A stretch of DNA of 64,000 nt, from positions 1 to 64,000 of the forward strand of contig MCFL01000094.1 of NCBI GenBank assembly GCA_002102555.1. The letters are read 5' to 3'. Positions 11,739-22,657 of this stretch are shown piece after piece. The DNA is from Catenaria anguillulae PL171. Taxonomy: Eukaryota; Blastocladiomycota; Blastocladiomycetes; Blastocladiales; Catenariaceae. Below the pieces are notes generated by a model. That model was given only the letters and a program-made list of their open reading frames with translations, was not told where the DNA came from and ran no database searches. The number at the start of each line of letters is the position of its first letter. Position 1 is the stretch's first letter. Position numbers and translations under genes: made by a program.

Positions 11739-12606
11739 TTACACATTCTTGGACTCGGCTGGAATAAACAAATGACTTTGGTACCACTTTAGCTCATCAA
11801 TCGACTCGCGGATGTCGTCCAACGCCCTGCGTGGGAGGAGGATAAGGGGGACCCATGAGTAAAAGACCAAACCACAAATCCACAAAACATGTCCGTGGAC
11901 TTTGGAACGAACCGATGTGCAAGCTTCTTGGCCGGCTTCTTATCAAACAAGGCTGGATACCATCTGGCCGCCAGCTCCTTGATAGTACTCACGTCAACAA
12001 TGCGATACGACAAATGGTCCACGATCCGCGGCATGTCCTTTTGCAAAAACTGCTTGTCGGCATGCACCGAGTTGCCCGCCAGCACGCCCACGCCGCGGTC
12101 GGGCACGTGCTTTTCGATAAAGGCCAAGATGCGCGCCTCGGCGTCGCGCATGGATACGGTGGACGTGAGCACGGCGGCCGTGAGGCCAGATTGGCCGTGG
12201 TGCTCTACACACCAGGCGTTCATGGCGTCCATGACGGATTTGGGTTGGTGGATGATGATTTCGTCTGACTGTGACAGACAGGCGGTGAGGATCATTGGAT
12301 GCACACAAACAAGCGCGGGCAGGAAAGTTGGGAAAGCGAACCTCGGCGACAATGTTGAGGTGGCCGTCGGTAATGATGCAAGCGATTTCAATGATGAAGT
12401 CCTTCTTGAGGTCCAAGCCCGTCATCTGGTTCATTCAGACGAAGTCGTCGTCAGCCTGCATGACCGCATGGGTAGCTGGATGATGGGTTGATGCCGGGAT
12501 CATGTATCTGACGGACCTCGCAATCGATCCACACGAGCGGCTTGAAAATGGGCGTCGTAGATGGCCTGGATCCGGCTGTGGCCGTCGTCGTGGTTGAAGC
12601 TGACAT
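11739..12606 (-). CDS. REX2: oligoribonuclease / RNA exonuclease 2 (REXO2 family)
   Basis: Four exons (12606-12517, 12425-12342, 12268-11913, 11826-11739) join to a 205-residue DEDDh 3'-5' exonuclease. Motif Exo I is WIDCEMTGLD, split by the first intron between Glu and Met. The following block DFIIEIACIITD, Exo II around GNSVHADKQFL and Exo III YRIVDVSTIKEL then HR..ALDDIRES are all present. The family degrades 2-5 nt RNA fragments, in mitochondria and cytosol. The start at 12606 gives a Ser/Thr-rich leader of about 20 residues. The frame stays open further upstream to 12873, so a longer, possibly mitochondrial N-terminus cannot be excluded. Confidence 0.92.
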
Positions 12607-13040
12607 GGTGCAAACGTGGCGGCGAGCGTTCGGCCAAGCGGGATGGCGAATGACGGTTGCGATGGATCCACAACTGCGGATCGAGGCTGCGAGGTAAGGC
12701 AACGTTTGCTTGAGCAAGCAATTCATGGAGGCAACTGGACTTTCATTGAGCTCAGCGCATATGAAATTGCCGGCCGCGGGGGACGGGCACGTCGAAATGG
12801 ATAAATGTGTCCAACTTCTGTCCAACGTTCTGCTTGGGTTCGTTGTCACCTTGCAAGGAGCACTTGCACGCAATTTCGGCTATATTCCAAATTTTCCAGT
12901 GAACCCATTGAGAAGGGGTTCCACTTCCACAAGATACAAACAGGATCAAACTATTGGTGATTGATTGGTGACAAGACACGCCGTGCGACCCGACGAGCAA
13001 AGAAAAGAGGGTGATGATGAAAGAAGAATAGAAAAGAGGC
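12607..13040. other. tandem intergenic region
   Basis: About 430 nt between the malate dehydrogenase stop and the oligoribonuclease start, both on the minus strand. It should contain the MDH 3' UTR and the REX2 promoter. The only open frame is the upstream extension of REX2 exon 1. Confidence 0.5.
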
Positions 13041-14363
13041 TTAGGCCGACTTGACAAAGTCAAGACCCTTCTTGATGTTGGCCTTGAGCTCAGGCACGCA
13101 CTTCTCGAGCAACTCCTCCTCGTACTTGGAAAGGGCACCAATCGGGTGGATCTTCTCCACACCGTCCTTGCCGAGCTCGACCTTGGTGGCAAAGAAGTCG
13201 ACACCCTGGGCCTTGAGCACGGGCGACTCGACAAACGTGGGCTCAACAATGCCCTTCTCGCCCTCGAGGGCCTTGAGCAACGACACGGCAAAGCGTGCGC
13301 CAGCCACGGCCATGGACAAGGTGGCCGAGCCAGTGCCGTCCTTGGCCTTGACAACCTCGTCACCGCCGTACTGGATGCGGTGCGTCAAGGCAGCGCGCTC
13401 CTCGTCGGTGAAGGTGAGGCCCGTTTGCGAGAGCAGGGGCACAATGGTTGGGCCAGAGTGGCCGCCGACAACGTGGACCTTGATCGACTCGGGGTTGGCC
13501 TTCTTGACTTGGCCGACAAAGGTCGAGGCGCGGACAACGTCCAAGGTGGTGACACCAAACAAGTGCTTGGGGTTGTACACGCCGTGCTTCTTGAGAACCT
13601 CGGCAAAGATGGGCACGGTCGAGTTGACGGGGTTGGAGATGATGAGGAAGTGAGCCTTGGGGCAGTTCTTGGCGCACGCCTCAGCCAGGTTCTTGACAAT
13701 GCCGGCGTTGGTCTTGAACAAGTCGTCGCGCGTCATGCCGGGCTTGCGAGGCACACCAGCGGGGATCACAACCACCTCGGCGCCCTGAAGGGCGGCATCG
13801 AGTTCCTCGGTGCCCTTGTAGCCCTTGACGTCGACGGGCGTGGCAATGTGCGACAAATCAGCAGCAACGCCGGGGGTGTTGACAATGTCGAAGAGGGCGA
13901 GCTTGGAGACGAGCTTGCCCTCGTTCTTGAGGAGGAGAGACAAAGGCTGGCCAATACCACCCTATGAAGAGCAAATGTGAATGGCGACCACGGCGACGCG
14001 TGTGAGCGTAAACAGGGGTTTCAATCGGTTGCAGTCTGACGACGACGAGGACCACGTACGGCGGCACCGAGCACGGCAACCTTGCGGGCGTACTGTGGCG
14101 GATCGGGATGGGCCGTTGGTGTGTTTGAATCCATGGGGTTTGGCGTTGGCATTGGTGTTTGCGTTGACATGATGGCGGTTCAAGGACGGATGCGCCGGGC
14201 GTGCGCAAGATGAGATACAGATACAAAAGGAGCGTATGCGGCGTGTGAAGAGTTAATACTAGATCGGTGGTTGGGAAGGGGCATGGGGGCAGGCGAGGAG
14301 AAGGCAACGCACGGCAGCGGACGACGAGTGAAAGCCGCGGGCAAAGATCTTGGTGGCGAGCAT
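13041..14363 (-). CDS. MDH1: malate dehydrogenase, mitochondrial form
   Basis: Three exons (14363-14313, 14092-14060, 13961-13041) give 334 residues. Exon 1 encodes [17 protein letters not shown], a classic mitochondrial presequence with Arg, Lys and Ser and no acids. Exon 2 starts [11 protein letters not shown] and exon 3 continues [12 protein letters not shown], completing the NAD-binding glycine motif. Substrate-binding arginines are in [11 protein letters not shown], the catalytic region is in [10 protein letters not shown], and the active-site His is in [13 protein letters not shown]. The enzyme interconverts malate and oxaloacetate in the TCA cycle. Very C-biased codons suggest high expression. 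The 220-nt first intron contains an alternative in-frame start (separate entry). It is divergent from the NCS-1-like gene. Confidence 0.95.
14093..14170 (-). other. alternative first exon of malate dehydrogenase (putative non-mitochondrial isoform)
   Basis: Inside the first MDH intron an ATG at 14170 opens a frame of 26 codons, rich in Thr, Pro and Asn and ending ..HPDPPQ. It runs without a stop straight through the exon 2 acceptor into [10 protein letters not shown] transcript starting inside the intron would therefore yield MDH without the presequence, presumably cytosolic. Frame continuity and a Kozak-like context are seen in the sequence; the use of this start is inferred. Confidence 0.45.
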
Positions 14364-15209
14364 GGTGTTGGGCAAACAGGTACGGGGTTGGGTTGGGAGG
14401 ATGGAGCAGTACTGGTGCAATCGGACCAAGAACTTGACAACTTTATCGACAACGGCGAGTGGGCAAAGCAAAAGCAAAAGCAGAGCAGGGATGTGGAGCG
14501 GCCAGTCCCAGTCTTTTGTGCACTGCGGGCGTGTACTTACTCGTGAGCTATCGGTCCCCGATCAGCTCCGATGATGGCTCTCTCTTTTGGTCTCGAGCTC
14601 TCTGCGGGCTGTCTCCTGTCTCACGCACAACGGGAACGGGACGGGACATTCCGCGCCCTTCTGAGGCCTTTCACAACGTTCAACATGGTCACATTTGTTT
14701 GCATCACAGCTCCTGAGGGATCGGCACCTTCCTTGGGTGAGCCGTCGATCAGACGCGATGATTCAGTCAGCACTCTCACATTTCCAACTTGAAACCATGC
14801 ATAGAGATCAGAATTGAACACTATGTATAGGTTGCAATGACAAAAGACAATGCTTCTTTGGCAGCAAGCACATGCAGCAAAACACGCCGTCTCCCACCTC
14901 ATGTCCATGACGTAACCTTGACCTTCTGCATGCTCGCGAACGTGTCGACCGACGTACAAATCGACCCAAGTCTCGATCCGATCCACATCCTACCCTTATC
15001 CAATACCCACACGTCCAGCAGATTTATCAGCGATCCAAAACGATAACTTGAGGCCCGGCTGAAACCTCAAGTGTAACCTTTGGCCTTCTTTTCGTCGCAG
15101 GCTCCCCTTTCCCCTCCTATCCTCGACTTGGTCGCACCCTCCAGCAACGTGGGCCAGGACGCCACCTCAACCCAATTGTATTCCACTCGTCATTCATTTC
15201 CAACTCGCC
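14364..15209. other. divergent promoter region, MDH / NCS-1-like
   Basis: About 850 nt between two divergent starts. The half next to the NCS-1-like gene is pyrimidine-rich (about 15090-15200). Open frames here are short and not protein-like. No RNA gene was recognised. Confidence 0.5.
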
Positions 15210-16111
15210 ATGGGCCACTCACCTTCCAAACCATCTCAAGAACCCGAGGTGTCCGAAACGGTCAAAGCACACTGTCCGTCGCTCATCCTGGCGTATGCAT
15301 GCTCGCCCGCTCGTCCATGCTGCTCACCCCGTCCACAACCACTCGCCTTGCATATTCCATGTAGTCACCTCCAAAGAAATCCATAAACTGCACGCCGACT
15401 TTGCCAAGGTCGCCGCCGACAATGGCACAATCACCAAGGCGCAGTTCATGACCACTATCCACCCTTATGTCAGTTCTTGGACCGCTGGCAACATCTTTCT
15501 CGAGCGACTCTTTGACGCTTTTGATTCAAATGGTGATCACGAAATTGATTTCAATGAGTTTGTCGAGGGTTTGTCTATTTTCTCAAGGGGAACTCCCGAG
15601 GAGAAGGTCGAACGTACGTTCGTTTCCTCCTTTTCTTCAAGTTGATGGGGCATGCAATGACAAGTTTCTCCCATGTCCGGCAGTATCCTTCAAGTTGTAT
15701 GACATCAATCGCGACGGATACGTGACGCAGCGCGAGCTTTACAAAATCACATCCCAACTGGTTCGTCCTGGACACATTCGCTCAGGAGCCTCTCGCCCAC
15801 GTGTTGACGTTGTCGTGCTCCTCAGTATTCGGCATTCTACAACGAAGATCAGTCCCAGCGAATCAAGGAAATGGTCGCACGACTGTTTGACGACCTGGAT
15901 GTGAATGGCGACGGGCAGCTGGTACATTTGCTCTTCGCTTATTGTCCCAACCTCAGGTTGCATGTCCAGCACATGTACTAACTTGCTCCACATGCCGCAG
16001 TCCTTGACAGAGTTCAAATTACAAGCCATGAAAGAGCCAATGATTACAGACTTTCTGCAACAGTTTCTCGCTGAGCCAGCTTCTCAACCGGTTCCCATTC
16101 CGCCATCATAG
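15210..16111 (+). CDS. NCS1: neuronal calcium sensor-1 / frequenin-like EF-hand protein
   Basis: Five exons (15210-15273, 15365-15613, 15684-15760, 15826-15921, 16001-16111) encode 198 residues. The N-terminus MGHSPSK fits an N-myristoylation signal, as in NCS proteins. After the FTSKEI block come three canonical EF-hand loops: DSNGDHEIDFNEF, DINRDGYVTQREL and DVNGDGQLSLTEF. The N-terminal hand is degenerate, typical of the family. SRGTPEEKVELSFKLYD matches the NCS inter-hand linker. NCS-1/Frq1 proteins bind calcium and regulate phosphatidylinositol 4-kinase at the Golgi. A calcineurin B-like sensor is the main alternative, but the linker and myristoylated start favour NCS. Confidence 0.85.
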
Positions 16112-16567
16112 TGCCACTTGCGCGTCCGGGACATGGCATTGGCCGTTCATTCTGCTTCTTGATACAAGTCGCCATTGCGAAAACCTTGGGGTCATGTCAT
16201 GCTGTCTGTATATTCACCACTCCTCAATACACATATGCAACCCGTTTGTTCATTCACTGACATTGCGTACGATGGCTTGTGGTGGTGGAAATAAATATTA
16301 ACATAACAAAGCCCCGAGTCAGAACGCCCGAGGGAACGGCACGCTGTTCGCTCGTCATTTATCACACGCTGTTTCTCTTGTGAGTGTTTAAGTTGTCGGA
16401 AGAACACCTGGTCAAGTCAACACATGGCTATTGTCAATGAAGCTATGTTTGTGGGTGGAGTCAAGCCAAATGCCGAAAGACAAGCAGGTATGCCCAAGTG
16501 CAAAGTCAAGCAATCAAACAGACAATATTTTTAACATGTTAGGGTAAAGACAATGAACCACCACCCC
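16112..16567. other. convergent intergenic region
   Basis: About 450 AT-richer nt between the NCS-1-like and KEX2 stops, holding both 3' UTRs. AATAAATATT-like sequence near 16290 could serve polyadenylation. No gene was seen. Confidence 0.5.
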
Positions 16568-19427
16568 TCACACCCTCCCCATGGGCGACCCGCCCCTAGA
16601 GCTGCTCCTGCTCGTCCCCATACTGACCCTCGTGCCTCCCATCACCTCCTCATCCTCATCCGTATCCACACTGACCGCCGTGGCCGCCTTTTTGCCGCCA
16701 AACCCAGAACTCGACCGTGAATCCACATCCACATCGTCATCGTCGTCGTCCAAAAACCCTTCAAACAGCACCTCGCGCTCGTCCCCACCCAATGTCTGGA
16801 ACTCGTAGCCGACATTGCCCGCATTGCCGCCAAACCGCGACGCGACAAACTGGCGCGCACCAGCAAGGGACAAGCGGCCCGTGCGTGCGGCCTTGATGAG
16901 CCCTCCGGCAATGGCGCCGACAGCGGCCAGGCCGCCCACGAGGCCAATGGCCGTGGATGATGCAAATGCACCGCCACCGCCGCCAGCGGTATGGTCTGAC
17001 GGTGGCGTGGATGTGGGCGACTGCAGCGGGTTGCGCGTGGCAGACACGTTGAGCGTGGTGGTTGGCGTGGGCGCCGATTGCACTTGAGTGCTTGTTGGCG
17101 TCACAACAACAACGGGGGTCGAGGTGGTCGTGGTGGAAGGCGGCGCAGGTGCCTCGGGTTCGTTGACCTCGACCGCAACCTGCATGCTCCATCCCTTGAA
17201 CACGCCCGCCTGGTCGGGATTTGTCCAGTCGCTCACACGCAACGTCCATGTGCCCACGAGGGGCTCGCCCCAGTGCTGCACCGACGAAAACGTCCAGTTC
17301 TGAAACCCGGCCTTGCTCGTGTCGTACGGCCGGCGCGTCATGAGCTTGGACACGACACCAAGCGGCGATATGAGGTCCACTTCAATGTCACCGCGCTGGT
17401 CGTGGTCAATGTGAGCAGTCACCATGACTGTTTCCGTGCGCGACGCATTGCCATTGACCCCCGCAAGCATCGCGGGCGTAATGTCTATGGTCGAGTTCAC
17501 GTCTCCGAGCCCGGGCGACGCGTGAAAGGGCGAGGGTGGATGTTCAGTATAGATCTTTTTGTCAACCACGGTCCATGGCGTCTCGACAAGCACATGGGGC
17601 AGCACGTTGCGTTTCACGGCACGCGCGGCGGCGACCAACCGTGCAGCGTCGAGCTTGCCAAACCCAAAGCGGTGTGAAAACATGCGGCCCGTCGGCAGTG
17701 TTGCCCAGACAGCTGCAGGGTCGGACGTGTTGAGGTTGAAGGGGAGGGCGGCGTCAACAACAAGGTATTGTAGTGTGCGGACAGAGAGGTCGGGCCGCGC
17801 AGAGAGGGCAAGAGCAAAGATGCCTGCGCCAATCGGTGCGGCTGCTGACGTGCCCGAGTGCGTGTCGGTGCATTCGGAGGCGCCGACATCGGTTGTGAAC
17901 TAAGACGCGAGAGCAATGTCAGCCGAGCGGCCAAGTGAAGGTGGCAGGAAGAGAGAAAACACCCACGTACAATGGCATTTTGGCCCATGGCTCCACCGCT
18001 ATACGTACACGCCAACTGTGCGGCGCAATTCTCGGCATACCACGGCGACTCGTGATCCTTTGACACAGCACCAATCGTGATGGTGTAATTGGAGTTTGCA
18101 TACCCGTCGGCATTGCAATCGTCCTTGTGCATGCCGCCATTTCCCGACGCAAACACGTACACACTGCCCAAATCCCTGCGGCCTTTTGTGAATCCATATG
18201 CAAATGCGCGCTTGACCAACGCGGACGGTCCCTCGACCGCAGTGCCATCGTCACTGGGCCCAAACGAGCACGAGTAAATGTCGTTCAACTGGTCCTTGTA
18301 CATGTATGCCCTGGCCTCATCACCGCTCGTGAGCTGCCCGGACAAGATGCGAATCCCCGACACGCGCGCGTCAAGGGCGACGCCCACGCCACAGGCCGTG
18401 TTGATGGATGCGGCCACTTCACCGGCACATCGGGTGCCGTGGTAGTCGTCCGACAGTTTGGGGGTTGGCAGGTCCTCGTGGTCGTTGAAATCGAATGAGC
18501 CCTGTGGTTCGAATTTTGAGGCGAGGTCCTGTGCCGTGTAGTCGAGGCCGTCGTCCACGAGGGCGACCGTGATGTTGCGTCCCGTGGTGCCTGCGGCCCA
18601 TGCGGGGAGGACATTGATGTCTGCGCCTGGGGTGGCCGTGTTGTACTGTTGAGGGGCGCAACATGGTCAGGAATACAAGTGTGTGAAATGCTGGACAATG
18701 TGCCAAGTGGACATACCAGGTGCCATTGTTTTGGAAACCCTGGGTCCCGGATTGCATAATGGTCAATGATGCGCTTTGCCTCTTCAGGAGTGGCAGTCAA
18801 TTTGGCCGGATCCCAGGCCAATGTGTCGTTGAGATTCGTTGGCTGGCCTTTTGATGCCGTGTTGTCGACGAGCACGTGGCCATTGATGCGTGCTCTAGGC
18901 TGTAGTTGGGGTTGCGATGGCTGAGGTGCAGTGCGGGGAGATAGAGGGACAAGTCCGCGCTTGACGAGGTGACGGGCGCGTGGCACTTGCGGTTCGACGT
19001 GGGTAATGTGCACATGTTGCTCGAGCGAGCGGCGCACAAGGTGCGCATGCGTATCGGCCACTGGATGACGAGGGGCCAGGCCATGGGCCGTGTGAGATTC
19101 CCACACGTGGGCCGATGGCGTGTCGCGCTTTGAGAGATCCAACACGGACGCGGGCGCGGGGCGAGGAACGCGGACAAGAAAGTGGGTATCGAGCGGGCCG
19201 ACAGTGTCGACGACTTGGATGTCGGGGTGTGAGGAGGAACCAAGCGAATGCGCGAGCGAGTCCTTTATCGATGAGTGAGGTAAGGATTGAGGTAGAGAGG
19301 AAGGGTCCACTTGGACGGCAAAGTAGTAGAACTTTTCGTGGTCCATGCGATGGGGTCGCTGGTCATGCACGGCAGCCGAAGCTGTTGCCATCGTGACAAA
19401 CAGGATTGCCACCGAGACTAGGAGCAT
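16568..19427 (-). CDS. KEX2: kexin, subtilisin-like proprotein convertase
   Basis: Three exons (19427-18717, 18645-17971, 17899-16568; introns 71 nt each) give 905 residues. A hydrophobic signal peptide (MLLVSVAILFVTMA..) starts at 19427; an in-frame ATG 31 codons upstream would bury it, so the shorter form is preferred. A prodomain with dibasic sites (LVRR, LVKR) precedes the catalytic domain. The triad is Asp268 (ALVDDGLDY), His306 (DDYHGTRCAG) and Ser480 (HSGTSAAAP), with the oxyanion Asn in FASGNGG. A P/homoB domain (SDWTNPDQAGVFKGWSM) is followed by a Ser/Thr stalk, a Gly/Ala-rich membrane segment (AIGLVGGLAAVGAIAGGLI) and an acidic cytosolic tail with a DDDDD run. It cleaves secreted precursors after KR/RR in the late Golgi. 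Confidence 0.95.
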
Positions 19428-19963
19428 CGTGACGCATGGGGCAGTGGAAGCTCGCCCAGCGAGCCGAGAGTGTGGGCATGGCCGTGGACGTGATGGCCGT
19501 TGCCCCTTGGTGCGTGTCATGGCCAGTGTTGTTCAAGTGGAGAGTCAACGCGGGCACAGAGGACAGGCAGAGTAGACTGGGATGTGTGAGTGTGGCCGTG
19601 GGCACACGCCAAAGCAAAGTGAGAGTCTAAGCAAGTAAAGGGTGATTCCAAGCTGAGCTGAGCAGAGCTGAAGCAAGTCGGAAATGAGCTCGAGTGCCTC
19701 AAGTTTCAAGCAGAAATTGCATTGACATGGATTATCCCCTACATAGAGTCAATTGTTGCAATTGTTGTTTTCGCTTCACAATGGTATTTAGTATATATCT
19801 TAAGTGACATATGTATATTTTGCGCCTTTTGCCACGTGTCGTCGTCGTGAGCTGCAGATCGACGGCCATGTTGTACGTATGAATTTTTAAATTTATGATG
19901 AAGAATGATTTCAAAACCTCAGTTATTGATGAGTATTCCGACTTAAACACAGAGCAAACCAAC
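19428..19963. other. divergent promoter region, KEX2 / PSMD5-like
   Basis: About 540 nt; the central part (19720-19930) is markedly AT-rich and contains TATATCTTAAG-like sequence near 19795. No gene is visible apart from in-frame N-terminal extensions of the two flanking genes. Confidence 0.5.
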
Positions 19964-21547
19964 ATGGTCCACGCAATCGACATGCAAACCGTCTCCCGTG
20001 CCGGCGCAAACGTCCACACCCTGTGCGACATTGTCAACCAGCTCCACCGCGACTTGTCCCGACCGACCAACAACGATCACCAGGATGACCTTGACTCCCT
20101 CGACTCTCAAGCCATCGCCTTGACCCTCGAGTCGCTGTGCTACCACCTCAAGGGTGACAGCCAAGTCCGCGCCCGCTCACACGTCGAGCACGCCCTTTCG
20201 CTCGACACTCTCTTCTTCTTTCTTGCCACCGAGGACGATCTTGTCACCACCGCTGCCTGCGACCTCATCCAAGCTTGGATTCACCCGTTCCCGCCTGCAC
20301 GCCTACTCGAAAACGAAGATTTGCTCATCCAGGGACTCTCCCATCCCAGCTCCAACGTGCGCGTGCTCGTGCTCAGCCAACTCCTCAAGCTGGGTCCAGG
20401 CGATTGGACTCGGGACCTCGCGCTTGCAGCCGTCCAATCCATCAACCACCCCTCGGTCCCAGTCTTTGATGCATTCATTCACCTCATCACCAACGAGGAC
20501 ACGGCAACTGCCATGTTTGCAAACAACCCACCCGTCATTGACTACCTCGCGTCGGATCTGCTGGCGCATCGCACACACGCCTTTCGCGCCATTGAGGTGA
20601 TTGGTCGTATCGTCCGTCTTTCCCAGACCGACGTGATTGTGATTCTGCCCAATGCCCGCACACTCTTTTCAACCGTCTTTTCGACGCGCGTCCTCCACAA
20701 CCCCATGGACTATGCCGTCTTTTGCCAAGTCGCCACCTCGCTCCTCTCGCCAACGTCCAACAACATGACCGGCAACCCGGCCAATGCGCTCACCCTTCTC
20801 ACGGACGCGGGCATTCTTTCCACCATTCTCGACCGCACCATGTCCCATGAAGATCCCGAGGCCGGCATTTCGCTGTTGCTCAGTGTCATTGCCGTCAACC
20901 CAGCCCATCCCCTCGCCGCCCTCATCCTCGACACGGCCGCCCAATTCATTGCCCAGTGCACTAATGACACGTCAAGTGAGCGCACCACTGTCCTTGTGCT
21001 GGCCACCTTGCGCGCACTCGCAGACTTGCTGCCAACCAACGACCCAATCCTAGCACATGCGGGCTTGCTGAAATCGCTCACGGACCTCGTCGCCCTGATG
21101 GGGCAACCACATGCCCTGCCTGCCCTCTTGTACAGCGGCACCCTGCAATTCCTCTGCGCCACAGGCCCCAAACCTCACGGCCAAGCGCTTGTTACTTCCC
21201 TCTTGCACACATGCACCGACGCGCCTCAATCCTGGATTGCGCTCGCGCTCGCCGCAACCACCCACGCGCAAGAACACGTTCAAGAGGCCGGATTCGCGAC
21301 ATTGGTGGCGGTGGCAAGTACGGAATGGGCATGGCAGGCGCTGACGCGTGAAGACCGGTTGGGGTATTTGATGGCACGAGCCACCGGCGAGAGTCCCGAG
21401 GTGCGCCGCGTCAAGTACAGTGTGGTGGAGCGGTTGGCGGCCAAGGTGCAGGATGCAACCATCAGGAGGAAGGTCATTGAGTTTGTCAAGCAGGGCCCGT
21501 ATTATACGCCTAGGATCGCTAGTGTGTCTGTGAGTGAAGCTGTTTGA
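19964..21547 (+). CDS. PSMD5: 26S proteasome non-ATPase subunit 5-like assembly chaperone (PSMD5/S5b)
   Basis: A single exon of 527 residues starting at MVHAIDMQ; an upstream in-frame ATG at 19895 lies in AT-rich sequence and is less likely. The protein is an all-helical HEAT/ARM-like repeat array with leucine-rich segments such as ATEDDLVTTAACDLIQAWI and SSNVRVLVLSQLLKLG. Overall length and pattern fit PSMD5, a chaperone that binds the ATPase ring during assembly of the proteasome base and is absent from the mature particle. The assignment rests on gestalt similarity rather than a unique motif. Its stop lies 117 nt from that of the convergent IPP isomerase gene. Confidence 0.7.
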   Translation: MVHAIDMQTVSRAGANVHTLCDIVNQLHRDLSRPTNNDHQDDLDSLDSQAIALTLESLCYHLKGDSQVRARSHVEHALSLDTLFFFLATEDDLVTTAACDLIQAWIHPFPPARLLENEDLLIQGLSHPSSNVRVLVLSQLLKLGPGDWTRDLALAAVQSINHPSVPVFDAFIHLITNEDTATAMFANNPPVIDYLASDLLAHRTHAFRAIEVIGRIVRLSQTDVIVILPNARTLFSTVFSTRVLHNPMDYAVFCQVATSLLSPTSNNMTGNPANALTLLTDAGILSTILDRTMSHEDPEAGISLLLSVIAVNPAHPLAALILDTAAQFIAQCTNDTSSERTTVLVLATLRALADLLPTNDPILAHAGLLKSLTDLVALMGQPHALPALLYSGTLQFLCATGPKPHGQALVTSLLHTCTDAPQSWIALALAATTHAQEHVQEAGFATLVAVASTEWAWQALTREDRLGYLMARATGESPEVRRVKYSVVERLAAKVQDATIRRKVIEFVKQGPYYTPRIASVSVSEAV

Positions 21548-21664
21548 TCGTTGGTTTGTGTATATTGATATGTGCAAGAGCAAGCATGTACATAAAGGCA
21601 TCATTTTGTCTGATTATTCAACAACAGCATCGACTACAACACCAACCATCAAGAATGGTTTACT

Positions 21665-22657
21665 TCACATCTTGTGAATCTTGGCCTCTTGGACACACTG
21701 GTCCAAGGTACCCGCCTCCAAATGGTCCCACCACGAAAACAAAAAGTTTTCACAAATCAACCGGAACCACGGCGTCAACTTGATCTTGCCTTGCTCTATG
21801 CATGTGTTCCCAGCGCATCCATTGTGAGTGAAGCGCACATACCCGAAAAAAAGAGAACATGAACAAGAACGGTGCGTACCGGCCTCCTTGAACATTGCCC
21901 TCAACTCGTCCCTCGTCACATACTTGACGTCCTTGACCTCGTTTTCGCTCGGCTTCATGGGCACCTCGTCCACCTTTCGCGCAACAAAAATGTAATCCAC
22001 CTCGTGCTCGCCCCACACCTCATCGCTGGGCGCCAAGTAATGAATCCTCGTCAAATACTTGAGCTCGTCCTCGGTCACACTGGTGATGCCCAACTCATGG
22101 TCCAATTTGCGCACTGCCGCCACCTTTGCTCCCTCAACTCCCGCCAACTCGTCCTCCTTGGCGAGTGGATGCGAGCAGCACGTGTTTGTCCAGTACCCGG
22201 GAAACGTGATCTTTTCGTCGGCACGCTGTTGCAACAGCAGCCGATACGAGGCGTCAAACAGGAACACGGAAAACGCTCGGTGCAGCATGCCTTGGTTGAT
22301 GTTGGTCATGAGATGTGTGTTCTTTTTGGTGTCAAAGCCGATGACCTTGTCGTTGCCGTCCACCAGAATGCACATTTCTTGCATGAGGCGCACTTGTTCT
22401 GGGTCATACCCGTCGAGGGACACGCCGCCCGAGGAAGAAGAGTCGCCCGTCACGCGGATAGTTTGCGCCGTGGTCGTGGTGGTGGTCGTGGTTGTCGTCG
22501 TCATGGTGCGAGCAATGGGCAAGATCGGGCGTGCAGGGCGGAGGAGGAGATGGGTGGTGGCGATGGCGGCGGTGACGGGAAAGGAAGAGGAGCGGGTCGA
22601 GGAGGCGCAACGGGAAAGCAAGCTTGACGAAAAGACACCAAGGCGGGTGAATAGCAT
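21665..22657 (-). CDS. IDI1: isopentenyl-diphosphate delta-isomerase, type 1
   Basis: Two exons (22657-21880 and 21789-21665, intron 90 nt) encode 300 residues. It interconverts IPP and DMAPP in the isoprenoid pathway. The Nudix-like core has the active-site Cys in TNTCCSHP, the Glu/His metal site in WGEHEVDYIF and the C-terminal block KLTPWFRLI. The first 51 residues are rich in Arg, Ser and Ala without acids, like a mitochondrial presequence. Met52 is followed by a poly-Thr run (MTTTTTTTT..) encoded by an ACC/ACG/ACA repeat, and a second isoform could start there. The intron restores EAGKIKLTPW, the expected family sequence. Confidence 0.95.
   Translation of the reverse strand: MLFTRLGVFSSSLLSRCASSTRSSSFPVTAAIATTHLLLRPARPILPIARTMTTTTTTTTTTTAQTIRVTGDSSSSGGVSLDGYDPEQVRLMQEMCILVDGNDKVIGFDTKKNTHLMTNINQGMLHRAFSVFLFDASYRLLLQQRADEKITFPGYWTNTCCSHPLAKEDELAGVEGAKVAAVRKLDHELGITSVTEDELKYLTRIHYLAPSDEVWGEHEVDYIFVARKVDEVPMKPSENEVKDVKYVTRDELRAMFKEAGTHRSCSCSLFFGYVRFTHNGCAGNTCIEQGKIKLTPWFRLICENFLFSWWDHLEAGTLDQCVQEAKIHKM

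Noticed and set aside
16815-17677. Long plus-strand open frames opposite KEX2
   Set aside because: They are shadows of the KEX2 coding strand, caused by third-position GC bias; they lack protein-like motifs.
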